Below are positions 52,693-60,765 of a DNA stretch of 64,000 nucleotides, one piece after another. Source of the DNA: Planococcus rifietoensis. GTDB lineage: Bacteria; Bacillota; Bacilli; Bacillales_A; Planococcaceae. Location of the stretch: the NCBI RefSeq assembly GCF_001465795.2, contig NZ_CP013659.2, forward strand, positions 2,002,501 through 2,066,500, given 5' to 3'. Position 1 is the first letter of the stretch. Every line of letters starts with the position of its first letter. The position numbers were made by a program, and so were the translations under genes. Under the pieces are notes generated by a model. It had not been told where the DNA came from. It was given only the letters and a program-made list of their open reading frames with translations, and ran no database searches.

Positions 52693-53226
52693 CTACCTGA
52701 ATGAACCATCCCATGCATAAGTCGAAAAAGAGGCCAATTTCTCGAAATAATGCTCCATGCGCTGATAGACCGAAGGCACGATCAAGCGCTCCCGGTTCAT
52801 TTGCTGGAACTCAATCCAATTGACCAGCTGCGCGGCGCACACTTCGCCAGGTTGAAGCTGAAGCGCATCCAGGTCGATGCTCTCTTTGCATCTCCAGACA
52901 TAGCTGTCCAAAAAATAATTACCGCCTTTCATTTTGCCTAGGAAGCGAAGTTCTTCAGGCCTGGCGAGCAATCCTGTTTCTTCTTCCAATTCGCGAAGCG
53001 CACCCATCAAACTGCTTTCCCCCGCCACTACAGAGCCACCCGTCGTTTCCCAAAGCATCGGAAGCGGTTTTGCCGGATCTCGTTGCGTCATAAAAATTCT
53101 TCCATCTGCATTGAGCGTAATCACTTCCACAACAATATGGAACTCGCCAGGCTGCAATTTATTGCCTCTAATATGTTTCTTTCCAAGCGGGTTCCGCTCC
53201 CCGTCATACAAATCCCAAACTTCCAT
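52693..53226 (-). CDS. NUDIX hydrolase
   Basis: A 177-residue protein. The Nudix box is complete: GGSVVAGESSLMGALRELEEETGL. The N-terminal LYDGERNPLGKKHIRG resembles the isopentenyl-diphosphate isomerase-like/YfcD group, which acts on nucleoside or prenyl diphosphates. It is separated from the next operon by 53 bases. Substrate unknown. Confidence 0.88.
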   Translation of the reverse strand: MEVWDLYDGERNPLGKKHIRGNKLQPGEFHIVVEVITLNADGRIFMTQRDPAKPLPMLWETTGGSVVAGESSLMGALRELEEETGLLARPEELRFLGKMKGGNYFLDSYVWRCKESIDLDALQLQPGEVCAAQLVNWIEFQQMNRERLIVPSVYQRMEHYFEKLASFSTYAWDGSFR

Positions 53227-53360
53227 TCTCTTGCTCCCACCCTATCATCTCTAATTTTTCGCTGAACTTTCTTACTATTTAAGCCCTGTATATACTTTAA
53301 TGAATATTCCCATTAATTAACAGACTTTTTTTATTCATTTTAGATTTTTATTTTCCATCT

Positions 53361-53395
53361 AAAAAAGTGGCGGAGACAGACGCCCCCGCCACTCG
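53361..53395 (-). terminator. Terminator of the flavoprotein operon
   Basis: AGTGGCGG/CCGCCACT stem with a 12-base loop; six T follow on the minus strand. It lies beyond the 66-residue gene and so supports its transcription with the flavoprotein. Confidence 0.75.
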
Positions 53396-53416
53396 ATTTA
53401 TTTCTTTGGATTGCTG

Positions 53417-53614
53417 TCAACCGCGCATGGAATTGACTGCTTCTTTAAAACTATTACTACTTTCCCGCCCATACAATTCGGGGTTTCCACGGAAAAATGT
53501 GTTAATCGTATATTCTTTTGCACAATCTAGGCTGCACTCGCGTGAAGACATGATGAGCGTAAGATAGGACTTGAAGTATGCAGGCTGCAGACGGCCTCCG
53601 TGATTGACTGTCAT
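53417..53614 (-). CDS. Small protein downstream of the ars-type flavoprotein
   Basis: A 65-residue protein with MTVNHGGRLQPAYFKSYLTLIM and SRECSLDCAKEYTINTFF; ATG 53614 follows AAAGGAG by nine bases. It has two cysteines in a CSLDC pattern. I do not recognise it. It is 15 bases from the flavoprotein stop and before the shared terminator, so it belongs to that operon. Confidence 0.55.
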   Translation of the reverse strand: MTVNHGGRLQPAYFKSYLTLIMSSRECSLDCAKEYTINTFFRGNPELYGRESSNSFKEAVNSMRG

Positions 53615-53629
53615 CACAATCCACTCCTT

Positions 53630-54994
53630 TCAGCAGCAGCCGCCGATAGCAATCGGCTGACGTCCATTTTTGGAAACACCGGAACTGCAGACGCCCGTTT
53701 CCGGCAACTCCAGTTCCACTTTCTCGGAAGCTTCAATGTTTCCATTGATATAAGCGACGATGGAGCGGACTTGTTCATAGCCGGTCGCCATCAAGAAGGT
53801 TGGCGCGCGTCCGTAGCTTTTCATGCCGGCGATGTAGAATCCTTGTTCCGGCTGACGCAATTCCTTTTCGCCGTGCGGCCGGACCGTTCCGCAGCTATGG
53901 ACGTTCGGGTCGATCAGCGGAGCGAGTGCTTCGATGCTTTCCGTTGCATTATCGATCTTCAAACGGAGTTCCTTCAAGAAAGAGAAATCAGGGCGGCTGC
54001 CCGTATTGACGATGATTTCATCGATTGCTTCAATCGAATGGCTTTTTCCTTGCCAATCACCCATTAAGGAAAGCTTTCCATCTTTTCGAGAAACCTGCTC
54101 TATCCGAAACGGCGTAAAGATTTCCACACGCCCCGAATCCACCAATTCATGGACACGCGCACCTAATTCACCTCTTGCCTCGAGCGCATCATCTGCTTCG
54201 CCGCCGTAGACATCCTCAATTTTCGGCTTGCGCAGGATCCAGGAGATTTTCACTTGATGTCCAGCATCCTCAAGTGCGGCAAGATCCAATAAAGTGTTGA
54301 TGGCAGAATGGCCTCCACCTATGACGGCTACCTGTTTTCCGGCAAACCGCTCGCGGTCTTTGCCATGTAGGTCCGGGATGCCGTAAAAAATGCGCTCTTG
54401 TTGGCTGCGCTCGCTCTGCGTCCATACCCCGTCGGCTTGAAGCGGATTTGGCTGGCCCCAAGTGCCTGTGGCATCGATGACAGCTTTCGCTTCAATCCGC
54501 TCCATTTCCGCATCCTCAGTCTCTACATAGATCACAAAAGGCTGATGCTCGCGATTCGCCGTCTTCATCTTGTCTTGATGTTTTCGGCTGATGGCACTGA
54601 CACGTGCATTGAGGCGGATGTATGGTTCGATTTCGGGTACGGCGGCCAGCTTCATCAAATAATTTTCCACCAGCTCGTCTCCTGTCGGTAACTGATTCTC
54701 CGCTGGGGCATTCCAGCCAGAGCGGTCCAATAAGGCTCGCGCGGCTTTATCGATATTGTATTGCCAAGGAGAGAACAAACGGACATGTCCCCATTGCAGC
54801 ACGTGATGGCCGATTCGGCCGCCAGCTTCGAGCACCAAAAATTTTTCACCTGCCAGCGATAAATGGGCGGCAGCAGCCAAACCGATTGGCCCTGCCCCGA
54901 TGATAACGACCGGCAATTCCGGCGTTGGCTTTTTTATTCTTTCGATTTGGATGGGTTTTGGAGTGGTTGAACAACAATTTGTTTGAGTGTTCAT
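53630..54994 (-). CDS. FAD/NAD(P)-dependent oxidoreductase, arsenic-operon type (ArsO-like)
   Basis: A 454-residue flavoprotein. VVIIGAGPIGLAAAAHLSLAGEKFLVLEAG binds FAD and VAVIGGGHSAINTLLDLA binds NAD(P); the C-terminal domain is DxEFxG-like with TGSRPDFSFL. It resembles the flavin monooxygenase-like proteins found in ars operons. Both ends carry cysteine pairs (C7-C8; GGCC at the very end), unusual and perhaps thiol or metalloid binding. It follows a MarR regulator whose operator motif appears in its promoter. Confidence 0.7.
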   Translation of the reverse strand: MNTQTNCCSTTPKPIQIERIKKPTPELPVVIIGAGPIGLAAAAHLSLAGEKFLVLEAGGRIGHHVLQWGHVRLFSPWQYNIDKAARALLDRSGWNAPAENQLPTGDELVENYLMKLAAVPEIEPYIRLNARVSAISRKHQDKMKTANREHQPFVIYVETEDAEMERIEAKAVIDATGTWGQPNPLQADGVWTQSERSQQERIFYGIPDLHGKDRERFAGKQVAVIGGGHSAINTLLDLAALEDAGHQVKISWILRKPKIEDVYGGEADDALEARGELGARVHELVDSGRVEIFTPFRIEQVSRKDGKLSLMGDWQGKSHSIEAIDEIIVNTGSRPDFSFLKELRLKIDNATESIEALAPLIDPNVHSCGTVRPHGEKELRQPEQGFYIAGMKSYGRAPTFLMATGYEQVRSIVAYINGNIEASEKVELELPETGVCSSGVSKNGRQPIAIGGCC

Positions 54995-55018
54995 GTCTTG
55001 GCCTCCTAATTGTCAAAA

Positions 55019-55035
55019 ACTTGATTATTGCAAGT
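55019..55035. promoter_or_regulatory. Operator-like site upstream of the flavoprotein gene
   Basis: ACTTGATTATTGCAAGT: its right half TTGCAAGT and left ACTTG match the MarR-type palindrome at 55528-55544. Confidence 0.5.
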
Positions 55036-55047
55036 ATTAATTCGAAC

Positions 55048-55494
55048 TTAATACATCGGTTTACAGCAGACAGATGATTTTGCCATCGCCTCGTTCAGCA
55101 ATTTGATCGATTGCAGCACCATGTCCTGTTCAAATTCGGTCATATGCGAGAAGATTTCCTCGAGATGTGCCTCCATGTCTCGCTGGATGGCAAGCGCTAC
55201 TTTCTGGCCTTCTTCTGTCAAACCCAGCACCGAGATCCGTTTATCCGCAGAAGATGGCACTTTCGTGATCAAGCCTATCTTCATCAAGCTTTGCACTTGC
55301 CGGCTGAAAGTTGACAGGTCGGTCGCCAGTGCATCCGCCACTTGTTGCATGGATGGCCATTCCCGGCGGTCGATCTCATAAAGAATATGGCTTTGCACCA
55401 AGCTGATTTCCACATCGTCAACTGTACAGCAATTTTTATTCAACAAGCCAAAGCGTTTAACCATGCTTTGAAAAAGTTCACGTTTGTTTTCCAT
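55048..55494 (-). CDS. MarR family regulator with two cysteine pairs
   Basis: A 148-residue winged-helix regulator. SLVQSHILYEIDRREWPSMQQVADALATDLSTFSRQVQSLMKIGLITKVPSSADKRISVLGLTEEG is the MarR fold with its DxR wing. ATG 55494 has an AGAGGTG site; the longer frame is excluded. Cysteine pairs sit at residues 22-23 and 143-144, so a thiol-binding or metalloid sensor is likely. The same gene strand leads into the flavoprotein; arsN-like lies opposite. Confidence 0.85.
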   Translation of the reverse strand: MENKRELFQSMVKRFGLLNKNCCTVDDVEISLVQSHILYEIDRREWPSMQQVADALATDLSTFSRQVQSLMKIGLITKVPSSADKRISVLGLTEEGQKVALAIQRDMEAHLEEIFSHMTEFEQDMVLQSIKLLNEAMAKSSVCCKPMY

Positions 55495-55527
55495 CTTCAA
55501 CACCTCTAGTGATAGCATACAAAATAA

Positions 55528-55544
55528 ACTTGCAAATTGCAAGT
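55528..55544. promoter_or_regulatory. Perfect palindromic operator between the MarR and ArsN1-like genes
   Basis: ACTTGCAA-A-TTGCAAGT, a perfect 17-base palindrome in the 96-base gap of divergent genes. It is the best candidate for MarR autoregulation and control of the acetyltransferase. Confidence 0.65.
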
Positions 55545-55590
55545 ATTTATTTTAATATTTAATCTAATAATAAGAATCGGAGTGATGCAT

Positions 55591-56088
55591 ATGGAATACA
55601 CCATCAGGCCGGCGGTGGAGTCGGATTGGCCGGAAATCAAGCAGATCTATAAAGCGGGCATGGCCAGCGGGCTCGCTACCTTCGAAACCAAAGCGCCTAG
55701 TTATGAACTCTGGAGCGATAGCGAAACAAGCCATTGCCGTTTGGTTATTGAATCAGCAACGCAAATACGTGGCTTTTGCAAGCTTTCACTTGTATCGAAA
55801 CGCACGGTTTACTCGGGTGTCGGGGAAGTGAGCATCTATGTCGACCCTATATATTCGGGCGAAGGCATCGGCCACAAGCTTATGCAAGCCCTTATTCAGG
55901 CTTCAGAACAGCAAGGTTTTTGGACCTTGGAAGCAAAAATCTTCCCTGAAAACGAAGCAAGCATCCGGCTTCATAAGAAAAATGGCTTCAGGGAAGTCGG
56001 CATCCGCGAACGCATCGGAAAGCGCAACGGCGTCTGGCGCGACAATGTCCTGCTCGAACGCAGAAGCAAAGTAAACGGAACCCATTAA
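55591..56088 (+). CDS. GNAT acetyltransferase, ArsN1 / phosphinothricin acetyltransferase type
   Basis: A 165-residue acetyltransferase. MEYTIRPAVESDWPEIKQIYKAGMASGLATFET is the PAT/ArsN start, VYVDP-type GEVSIYVDPIYSGEGIGHKLMQALI binds acetyl-CoA and KNGFREVGIRERIGKRNGVWRDNVLLER ends the fold. ArsN1 acetylates the arsenical antibiotic arsinothricin, PAT acetylates phosphinothricin; position next to arsenic genes favours the former. ATG 55591 has GGAGTG before it. Confidence 0.75.
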   Translation: MEYTIRPAVESDWPEIKQIYKAGMASGLATFETKAPSYELWSDSETSHCRLVIESATQIRGFCKLSLVSKRTVYSGVGEVSIYVDPIYSGEGIGHKLMQALIQASEQQGFWTLEAKIFPENEASIRLHKKNGFREVGIRERIGKRNGVWRDNVLLERRSKVNGTH

Positions 56089-56116
56089 AAAAAGAGCTCA
56101 CGGATGAGCTCTTTTT
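56082..56116 (+). repeat. 35-bp direct repeat, left copy (end of arsN-like gene and its terminator)
   Basis: Starts CCATTAAAAAAAGAGCTCAC and ends GATGAGCTCTTTTT. It is identical to 56491-56525. It includes the last codons and stop of the acetyltransferase gene plus a GAGCTCA/TGAGCTC hairpin terminator. Confidence 0.9.
56086..56116. terminator. Terminator of the ArsN1-like gene
   Basis: AAAAAGAGCTCA/TGAGCTCTTTTT stem with a four-base loop, starting at the stop codon. Confidence 0.85.
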
Positions 56117-56117
56117 C

Positions 56118-56492
56118 CAGAGTGTTGGAGAAGTCTATAATCCGCTATGAATATAAAAGGAAATCACCATTTCTACATTCAAAAATCAATGTGCTATCTG
56201 AGTATTTGGAGAAACGTTTGCTCGTAAAATCTTCTGCTCAATAATGCTGCGCATTACTTCGCAAAGACAATGTCTCCCGTAGGTCGACCTTATCTTTCCT
56301 GTGGGACTAGCGGGTTTGAGAGACCCCGCCAGGCAATGAATGAGCGAAGCTGTGCTGAGCACATTCATTTGCGATGCTCGAACGTAGTGAGAGTTGAGCA
56401 ACGTTTTTAGTGACGAGGAGGCTCGATTCCCGCCCCACGGAAAGCGAGCGATAAGCTTCGGAAAATACGGTTTCCTTAGTTTCTCGACAGCC
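56118..56492 (+). mobile_element. Dispersed element, copy B (about 375 bp), between duplicated 35-bp flanks
   Basis: It has the same ends, core blocks and orientation as copy A at 45461-45875. Ends are an imperfect inverted pair (TGTTGGAGAA against TGTCGAGAAA). It is non-coding. The flanking 35-bp direct repeat includes the last bases of the neighbouring gene, so the element appears inserted into a terminator with duplication of the target. No transposase is seen in the window, as for MITE-type elements. Confidence 0.7.
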
Positions 56493-56525
56493 ATTAAAAA
56501 AAGAGCTCACGGATGAGCTCTTTTT
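56491..56525 (+). repeat. 35-bp direct repeat, right copy (terminator for the HesB-like gene)
   Basis: Identical to 56082-56116. On the minus strand the AAAAAAA/TTTTT-flanked hairpin also serves the gene ending at 56530. Confidence 0.9.
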
Positions 56526-56529
56526 TTAT

Positions 56530-56808
56530 TCAACAGCCAGTCGGCGCACCGATCATGACCAGGCCGCCTTGCTCGCCTTGTGTATCAAAATCCAAGGCGA
56601 GCTCCTCTGCCATTTCTTTTGCGTCCGGCGCGACCGCTACACGGATGCCGTTCACATCGATGAGTTCATCCGTTTGTTCGGGTGCATCGAGCGACAAGCC
56701 GATTTGCGGGCCGCAGCAGCCGGCGACTGCATAAAGGCGCAAGTTTTCTGTTTGCTGTTCTTCCAGAATGGACTGGATATAGTTCTTAGCTTCATCGGTA
56801 ATCATCAT
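56530..56808 (-). CDS. HesB/IscA-like protein of the arsDA operon
   Basis: A 92-residue protein with the HesB-like fold: MITDEAKNYIQSILEEQQTENLRLYAVAGCCGPQIGLSLDAPEQTDELIDVNGIRV. The A-type Fe-S carrier signature CGCG at the end is absent; instead there is GAPTGC at the C-terminus and a CC in the middle. ATG 56808 is chosen (GGGGAG nine bases before). Last gene of arsD-arsA-phosphatase-HesB. A thiol role in arsenite handling is inference. Confidence 0.7.
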   Translation of the reverse strand: MMITDEAKNYIQSILEEQQTENLRLYAVAGCCGPQIGLSLDAPEQTDELIDVNGIRVAVAPDAKEMAEELALDFDTQGEQGGLVMIGAPTGC

Positions 56809-56857
56809 AAACTCCATCTCCCCTGTTCTTTTCAATTATTCTTCACTTTAACATGGA

Positions 56858-57286
56858 CTAGGCTTGCGGAAAAATGCGGTGCAGCGATTCTTTCAATTCC
56901 GGCTTCACGCTGATGATCGGCCGTACGTTCGTCGCCATTTGTTCGGCTTCTTCAACCGTCTTCGCTTCACCTAATGCAAGCAAAGTGCCGATTGCGACAG
57001 TACCAGTGCGATTGCTGCCCCCTGCGCAGTGGAAAAAGACTTTCTTGCCTTCTTCGTACGCAGTGACAACCCCGTCCACCGCTTCTTGTATCGACTCATC
57101 CTGATGTTCTTTAGAATCGTCGACAATCGGTGCATGGATGCGTGTATAGCTTTCATCGTTGTCTCCTGCTTCTGCGCGCAAATCGAAGACGACGTCGATG
57201 CCTTCATTTTCAACTGCTGTTTTCGCATCTGCTGCGCCGCCGATGAAAATGCGGTCTTTCACTAATTGCTGGTATGCTTCACTCAT
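56858..57286 (-). CDS. Dual-specificity/tyrosine phosphatase-like protein
   Basis: A 142-residue protein with the C-x5-R phosphatase loop HCAGGSNRTG and the upstream FDLRAEAGDNDESYTRIHAPIVDD, typical of small bacterial DSP-like enzymes (DUF442/BLH type). ATG 57286 is preferred. It follows arsA by 42 bases and precedes the HesB-like gene by 49. A phosphatase in an arsenic operon is unusual; arsenate-like oxyanion binding by such a loop is a possibility. Confidence 0.8.
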   Translation of the reverse strand: MSEAYQQLVKDRIFIGGAADAKTAVENEGIDVVFDLRAEAGDNDESYTRIHAPIVDDSKEHQDESIQEAVDGVVTAYEEGKKVFFHCAGGSNRTGTVAIGTLLALGEAKTVEEAEQMATNVRPIISVKPELKESLHRIFPQA

Positions 57287-57328
57287 CGTTTGCCTCATCC
57301 CTTCCAAACTAATTTGATGTCCCTATTA

Positions 57329-59098
57329 TTATAAAATGAATTCTTTCAATTGGTCATATCCAATTTTCTCTTCTTCGAGCCAAGGAATGATGGCGCATTT
57401 CTCGGCCAGTTCTGCGTCAACTTTGCGAATCCACTTTTTCTCGGAGATCGCGCGTCCCCTCAATACAGCATCTGCTGTATTTGTAGCATAAAGGCTTTGG
57501 TTAATGACCCACCATTTCGGCTCAATCCCGGCACGCTTTAAGTCTTCTTCGAGACGCGCCGCTTCCAACACCGGCGTCGCTTCCGCCAAGGTGACGATGA
57601 CGACGCCTGTTTCTTTTGGATTGCGCAGGCGCGGCAATAGTTTTTTCACACTGTCCGGCACATCACCGGTCGAGCGGCTCATTTCCTTATGATAGGCTTC
57701 TGTCGAATCGAGCAGCAATAAAGTATGACCCGTCGGCGCAGTATCGATAACGACGATTTCGTTCTCGGATTTCTCCACTACTTTGGCGAAGGCTTGGAAC
57801 AACGCGATTTCTTCGGTGCACGGCGATTCCAGGTCTTCTTTCAAATAAGCGAGCTCTTCCTCGGTCATCCCGCCGCCTGCCTGTTCAATGACGGTTTCTT
57901 TATAACGCGCCACTTCGATGTCTGGATTGATGCTGCTGATGGACAAATTGTCGCGTATGCCGCTTCCTTCAAACGTATACGCCAAGTGAGCTGCTGGGTC
58001 GGTCGTCGTCAAATGGACTTTATAGCCTTTTTCGGATAAGCCGACTGCGATGGCGGATGCAACGGAAGTTTTGCCGACGCCGCCTTTGCCCATCGTGAAA
58101 ATGACGCGCGTATTGTGTTCGGAAAAGTCATCGATGACGCTGTTCAATCCCGGCAAGTCGAGCGGATCTCCCCCTTCTTCCGTTTCGAACGAAGTGATTG
58201 AGTATGAACTGAACAGATGGCGCAAGTTTTCGACACCCGTAAGCGAATAAGAAACGTATGGCAACGAATAAGCCATCACTTGCTTCAACGCTTCAGGTGT
58301 CTGTTCAATCGCCGCACGTTGCCGCTTGTAGAATGCCGTAGAGACCGCGTCTTCCGGCTGATGCGTCTGAAGCAGCCCGTTGACGATGAGCCATTGGTTT
58401 TTAATGCCGATTTCTTTTAATTCAAATGATGCACGGTCTGCCTCGAGCAAAGAGGAATTGTCGGGGCGCGCAACCAAAATCAAGGTCGTTTTATCGCCAT
58501 CGGACAGCGAATCCACCGCTTTTTTGTACAGCGCCTTTTTGCCTTCTAGCCCAGCGAGCGGGCCGAGACATGATGCGCCGTGTGTGCTATCTTCCAAAAA
58601 GCCGCTCCACGCCGTCGGCAATTGCAAAAGACGCAGCGTATGGCCGGTCGGTGCCGTATCGAACAGCACATGGTCGTATTGCGCTAAAATCTCTTCATCT
58701 GCCAGCAAATGCGAAAACTCATCGAACGCCGCGATTTCCACCGTGCAAGCTCCGGATAATTGCTCTTCCATCGTTGCGAGCACCGCATCCGGCAATTTGC
58801 CGCGATAAGGGCCGATGACACTCTCTTTATAAGCTTTGGCCGCTTGTTCCGGGTCGATATTGCAGGCGGACAAATTCGCGACGGACGGAATGGATTTCGG
58901 ATCATTTGTCAGTTGGACTTCCAGCACGTCTTGCAAATTAGAAGCAGGATCGGTGCTGACGAGTAATACCTTCTTGCCCTGATCAGCTAAGGCGACAGCT
59001 GTGGCACACGCAGTCGAAGTTTTTCCGACACCGCCTTTACCGGTGAAAAACAGAAACGGAGTGACGGCCATTTGATTCGGATTGAACAATGAATACAT
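57329..59098 (-). CDS. arsA: Arsenite-pump ATPase
   Basis: A 589-residue tandem ATPase with two homologous halves. Each holds a P-loop (FTGKGGVGKTSTACATAVA; TMGKGGVGKTSVASAIAVG) and a DTAPTGHTL switch. The three arsenite-binding cysteines are kept: SGACTVEIAAF, HGASCLGPLAG and ESPCTEEIALF. It drives ArsB in other bacteria and is fed by ArsD. A ribosome site AAAGGAG precedes its ATG, 12 bases after arsD. No pump gene is present in the window. Confidence 0.95.
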   Translation of the reverse strand: MYSLFNPNQMAVTPFLFFTGKGGVGKTSTACATAVALADQGKKVLLVSTDPASNLQDVLEVQLTNDPKSIPSVANLSACNIDPEQAAKAYKESVIGPYRGKLPDAVLATMEEQLSGACTVEIAAFDEFSHLLADEEILAQYDHVLFDTAPTGHTLRLLQLPTAWSGFLEDSTHGASCLGPLAGLEGKKALYKKAVDSLSDGDKTTLILVARPDNSSLLEADRASFELKEIGIKNQWLIVNGLLQTHQPEDAVSTAFYKRQRAAIEQTPEALKQVMAYSLPYVSYSLTGVENLRHLFSSYSITSFETEEGGDPLDLPGLNSVIDDFSEHNTRVIFTMGKGGVGKTSVASAIAVGLSEKGYKVHLTTTDPAAHLAYTFEGSGIRDNLSISSINPDIEVARYKETVIEQAGGGMTEEELAYLKEDLESPCTEEIALFQAFAKVVEKSENEIVVIDTAPTGHTLLLLDSTEAYHKEMSRSTGDVPDSVKKLLPRLRNPKETGVVIVTLAEATPVLEAARLEEDLKRAGIEPKWWVINQSLYATNTADAVLRGRAISEKKWIRKVDAELAEKCAIIPWLEEEKIGYDQLKEFIL

Positions 59099-59110
59099 AG
59101 GAATGCTCCT

Positions 59111-59470
59111 TTAGTTGTTGATGTTCAGTGACACGCGCACGCGCGGCTTTTCCTGCAATTCAGACGGTGCGGTCTCGAACCACTCTGCCAATTCTTCTGT
59201 TGTCGGGTATTCGGCAATCTTTACGACTTCTCCGTTGACCAGCACGACCGGCAACGCGTCCGGCCCTTTATCGACCAGCACTTGATTGACTTGTCTATTG
59301 TCCACAAACGCACCAGGATCATCCGTCAAATTATGGCGTGAAATCGCAAAGCCCTTTTTCTCGAGTGAATACACAGCCGACGCGATGCGCGTCAGTTCCG
59401 GGTCCACAGTAGGGCCGCAAACACCCGTCGAACAGCACATCGCCGGATCGAAAATTTCTACCTTTTTCAT
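59111..59470 (-). CDS. arsD: ArsD arsenic metallochaperone
   Basis: A 119-residue protein. MKKVEIFDPAMCCSTGVCGP has the vicinal C12-C13 and C18 that bind As(III) in ArsD. The remainder (VDPELTRIASAVYSLEKKGFAISRHNLTDDPGAFV, then LPVVLVNGEVVKIAEYPT) is a thioredoxin-like fold. It passes arsenite to ArsA. First gene of the arsD-arsA-phosphatase-HesB operon. Confidence 0.95.
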   Translation of the reverse strand: MKKVEIFDPAMCCSTGVCGPTVDPELTRIASAVYSLEKKGFAISRHNLTDDPGAFVDNRQVNQVLVDKGPDALPVVLVNGEVVKIAEYPTTEELAEWFETAPSELQEKPRVRVSLNINN

Positions 59471-59589
59471 ATTCAGCTCTCCTTCAACCTGTGTAGTTTG
59501 GTTCTATTAAATAAGATTAGAGTCATCGTACATATGCTTACTCTATTCAAAACTTCGAACAGCTAGATTTGAAAGATTTAACATTCTAA

Positions 59590-59735
59590 TATTGGAGATG
59601 AAGCGGAAGGCCTTGACTCCTGGGGGACCCCCGGGCAGCCGATATCGCGACGTCCTGTCGCATCGCCTGCATGACCCACATCCTGTGGCCCTAAAGCAAG
59701 GCCTGGAGCGCAATCTCCCCCTCCCGAAACTTCAC
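59590..59735. repeat. Intergenic GC-rich repeat-like segment
   Basis: Between arsD and arsC lies GGCCTTGACTCCTGGGGG...AGCAAGGCCTGG, with the ends complementary and the centre GC-rich. The ACTCCTG-G-GGGA portion recalls a block in copy A of the dispersed element (CTCCTGTGGGAGC), but otherwise it differs. Confidence 0.45.
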
Positions 59736-60155
59736 TTACTCACCAGTTGCAGCGAAATGGCGGATGCGCGCTTCGATGTCATCGCGTACCGATTGGAACA
59801 CTTTCCATTTCTCTTCTTCGGTACCTTGCGCTTTCGCCGGATCCGTAAAGCCCCAGTGGTCGCGTTTTACATGAGGCGGCGTCATTGGGCATTTATCTGC
59901 CGCATCGCCGCAAAGCGTCACCACAAAATCCGCATTGTTTAAAATTTCAGTGTCGATGACATCAGATGTTTGATTCGAAATATCGATATTCACTTCATTC
60001 ATCGCTTTTACGGCGTTCGGGTTCAAGCCATGCGCTTCGATTCCGGCACTCAATACTTGCCACTCATCGCCCAAAATTTCTTTCCCCCAGCCTTCCGCCA
60101 TTTGGCTGCGGCATGAATTGCCCGTGCATAAAAAGTACAATGTTTTTTTCGTCAT
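59736..60155 (-). CDS. arsC: Thioredoxin-coupled arsenate reductase
   Basis: A 139-residue protein of the low-molecular-weight phosphatase-like Ars[12 protein letters not shown] is the P-loop with C10 and C15; [10 protein letters not shown] holds C82 and C89 for the disulfide relay, as in the staphylococcal pI258 enzyme. It reduces arsenate to arsenite. It lies 80 bases after arsR in the same direction; its product would normally need a pump. Confidence 0.95.
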   Translation of the reverse strand: MTKKTLYFLCTGNSCRSQMAEGWGKEILGDEWQVLSAGIEAHGLNPNAVKAMNEVNIDISNQTSDVIDTEILNNADFVVTLCGDAADKCPMTPPHVKRDHWGFTDPAKAQGTEEEKWKVFQSVRDDIEARIRHFAATGE

Positions 60156-60235
60156 ATTGATTAGCTCCCTTGTTCCATGAATGGTTTTTAGTATCTCTAT
60201 GTTTATTCAACTTCTTGCGTTTTTCGTATCAACAA

Positions 60236-60586
60236 TTACTCACAACGAATGCGCAGTCCCTGCTCCACCAATCTCTCGATGCGCTCATCCTGGCTTGGAA
60301 TGAATGCCAAGACTTGTATGAGCATGTCGTATAATTCACTGTCCTGGTTCAATGAATAGAAAATCCATTGCCCCTTGCGTTTTTCTTTCACCAACCCAAG
60401 ATCCCGTAATTTACGCAAGTGCTGGCTGATCGCCGACTGGCTGACGTTGAAGATTTCCACAAATTCACAGACGCAGCAATCGTTTTTTTCGAGCAATTTG
60501 ACCATCGACAATCTCGTCTTATCGCCCAATAGCTTCAGCACCATGCTCGCTTTGTCAATTTCTATTTCGCGCGCTTTCACTTCCAT
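60236..60586 (-). CDS. arsR: ArsR family arsenite-responsive repressor
   Basis: A 116-residue winged helix. MVKLLEKNDCCVCEFVEIFNVSQSAISQHLRKLRDLGLVKEKRKGQWIFYSL has the alpha3-N-type cysteine cluster (CCVCEF) that binds As(III) and the recognition helix SQSAISQHLRKL. ATG 60586 has GGGGGG; the longer frame to 60649 lacks a site. It should repress arsR-arsC through the palindrome upstream. Confidence 0.93.
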   Translation of the reverse strand: MEVKAREIEIDKASMVLKLLGDKTRLSMVKLLEKNDCCVCEFVEIFNVSQSAISQHLRKLRDLGLVKEKRKGQWIFYSLNQDSELYDMLIQVLAFIPSQDERIERLVEQGLRIRCE

Positions 60587-60654
60587 CGGATGATTCCCCC
60601 CGCTTCTATACTTAGGTCTGGTTAAATACTGTAATGCCAAATACAGCATATCAG

Positions 60655-60668
60655 CATATACTTATATG
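60655..60668. promoter_or_regulatory. Candidate ArsR operator
   Basis: CATATA-CT-TATATG, a perfect inverted repeat 70 bases before arsR. Another CATATG lies close by at 60698-60703. Confidence 0.5.
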
Positions 60669-60718
60669 TTCAAGCAGTGATCTGGATGATAAAACATATG
60701 CAACACGTATTTCCATAG

Positions 60719-60748
60719 AAAAAAGGAGCGGCATGTTCCCGCTCCTTA
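60719..60748 (-). terminator. Terminator of the CDF efflux gene
   Basis: GGAGCGG/CCGCTCC stem; on the minus strand it is followed by six T. Confidence 0.8.
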
Positions 60749-60765
60749 GTGGCCGATTCTTTTCT

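Noticed and set aside
53630..54994. Mercury reductase or thioredoxin reductase
   Set aside because: The flavoprotein lacks a redox CxxxxC motif next to the FAD site, and its NAD(P) domain arrangement fits flavin monooxygenase-like proteins better.
56186..56494. 102-residue minus-strand frame in element copy B
   Set aside because: It is repeat-derived, with low-complexity sequence and no ribosome site.
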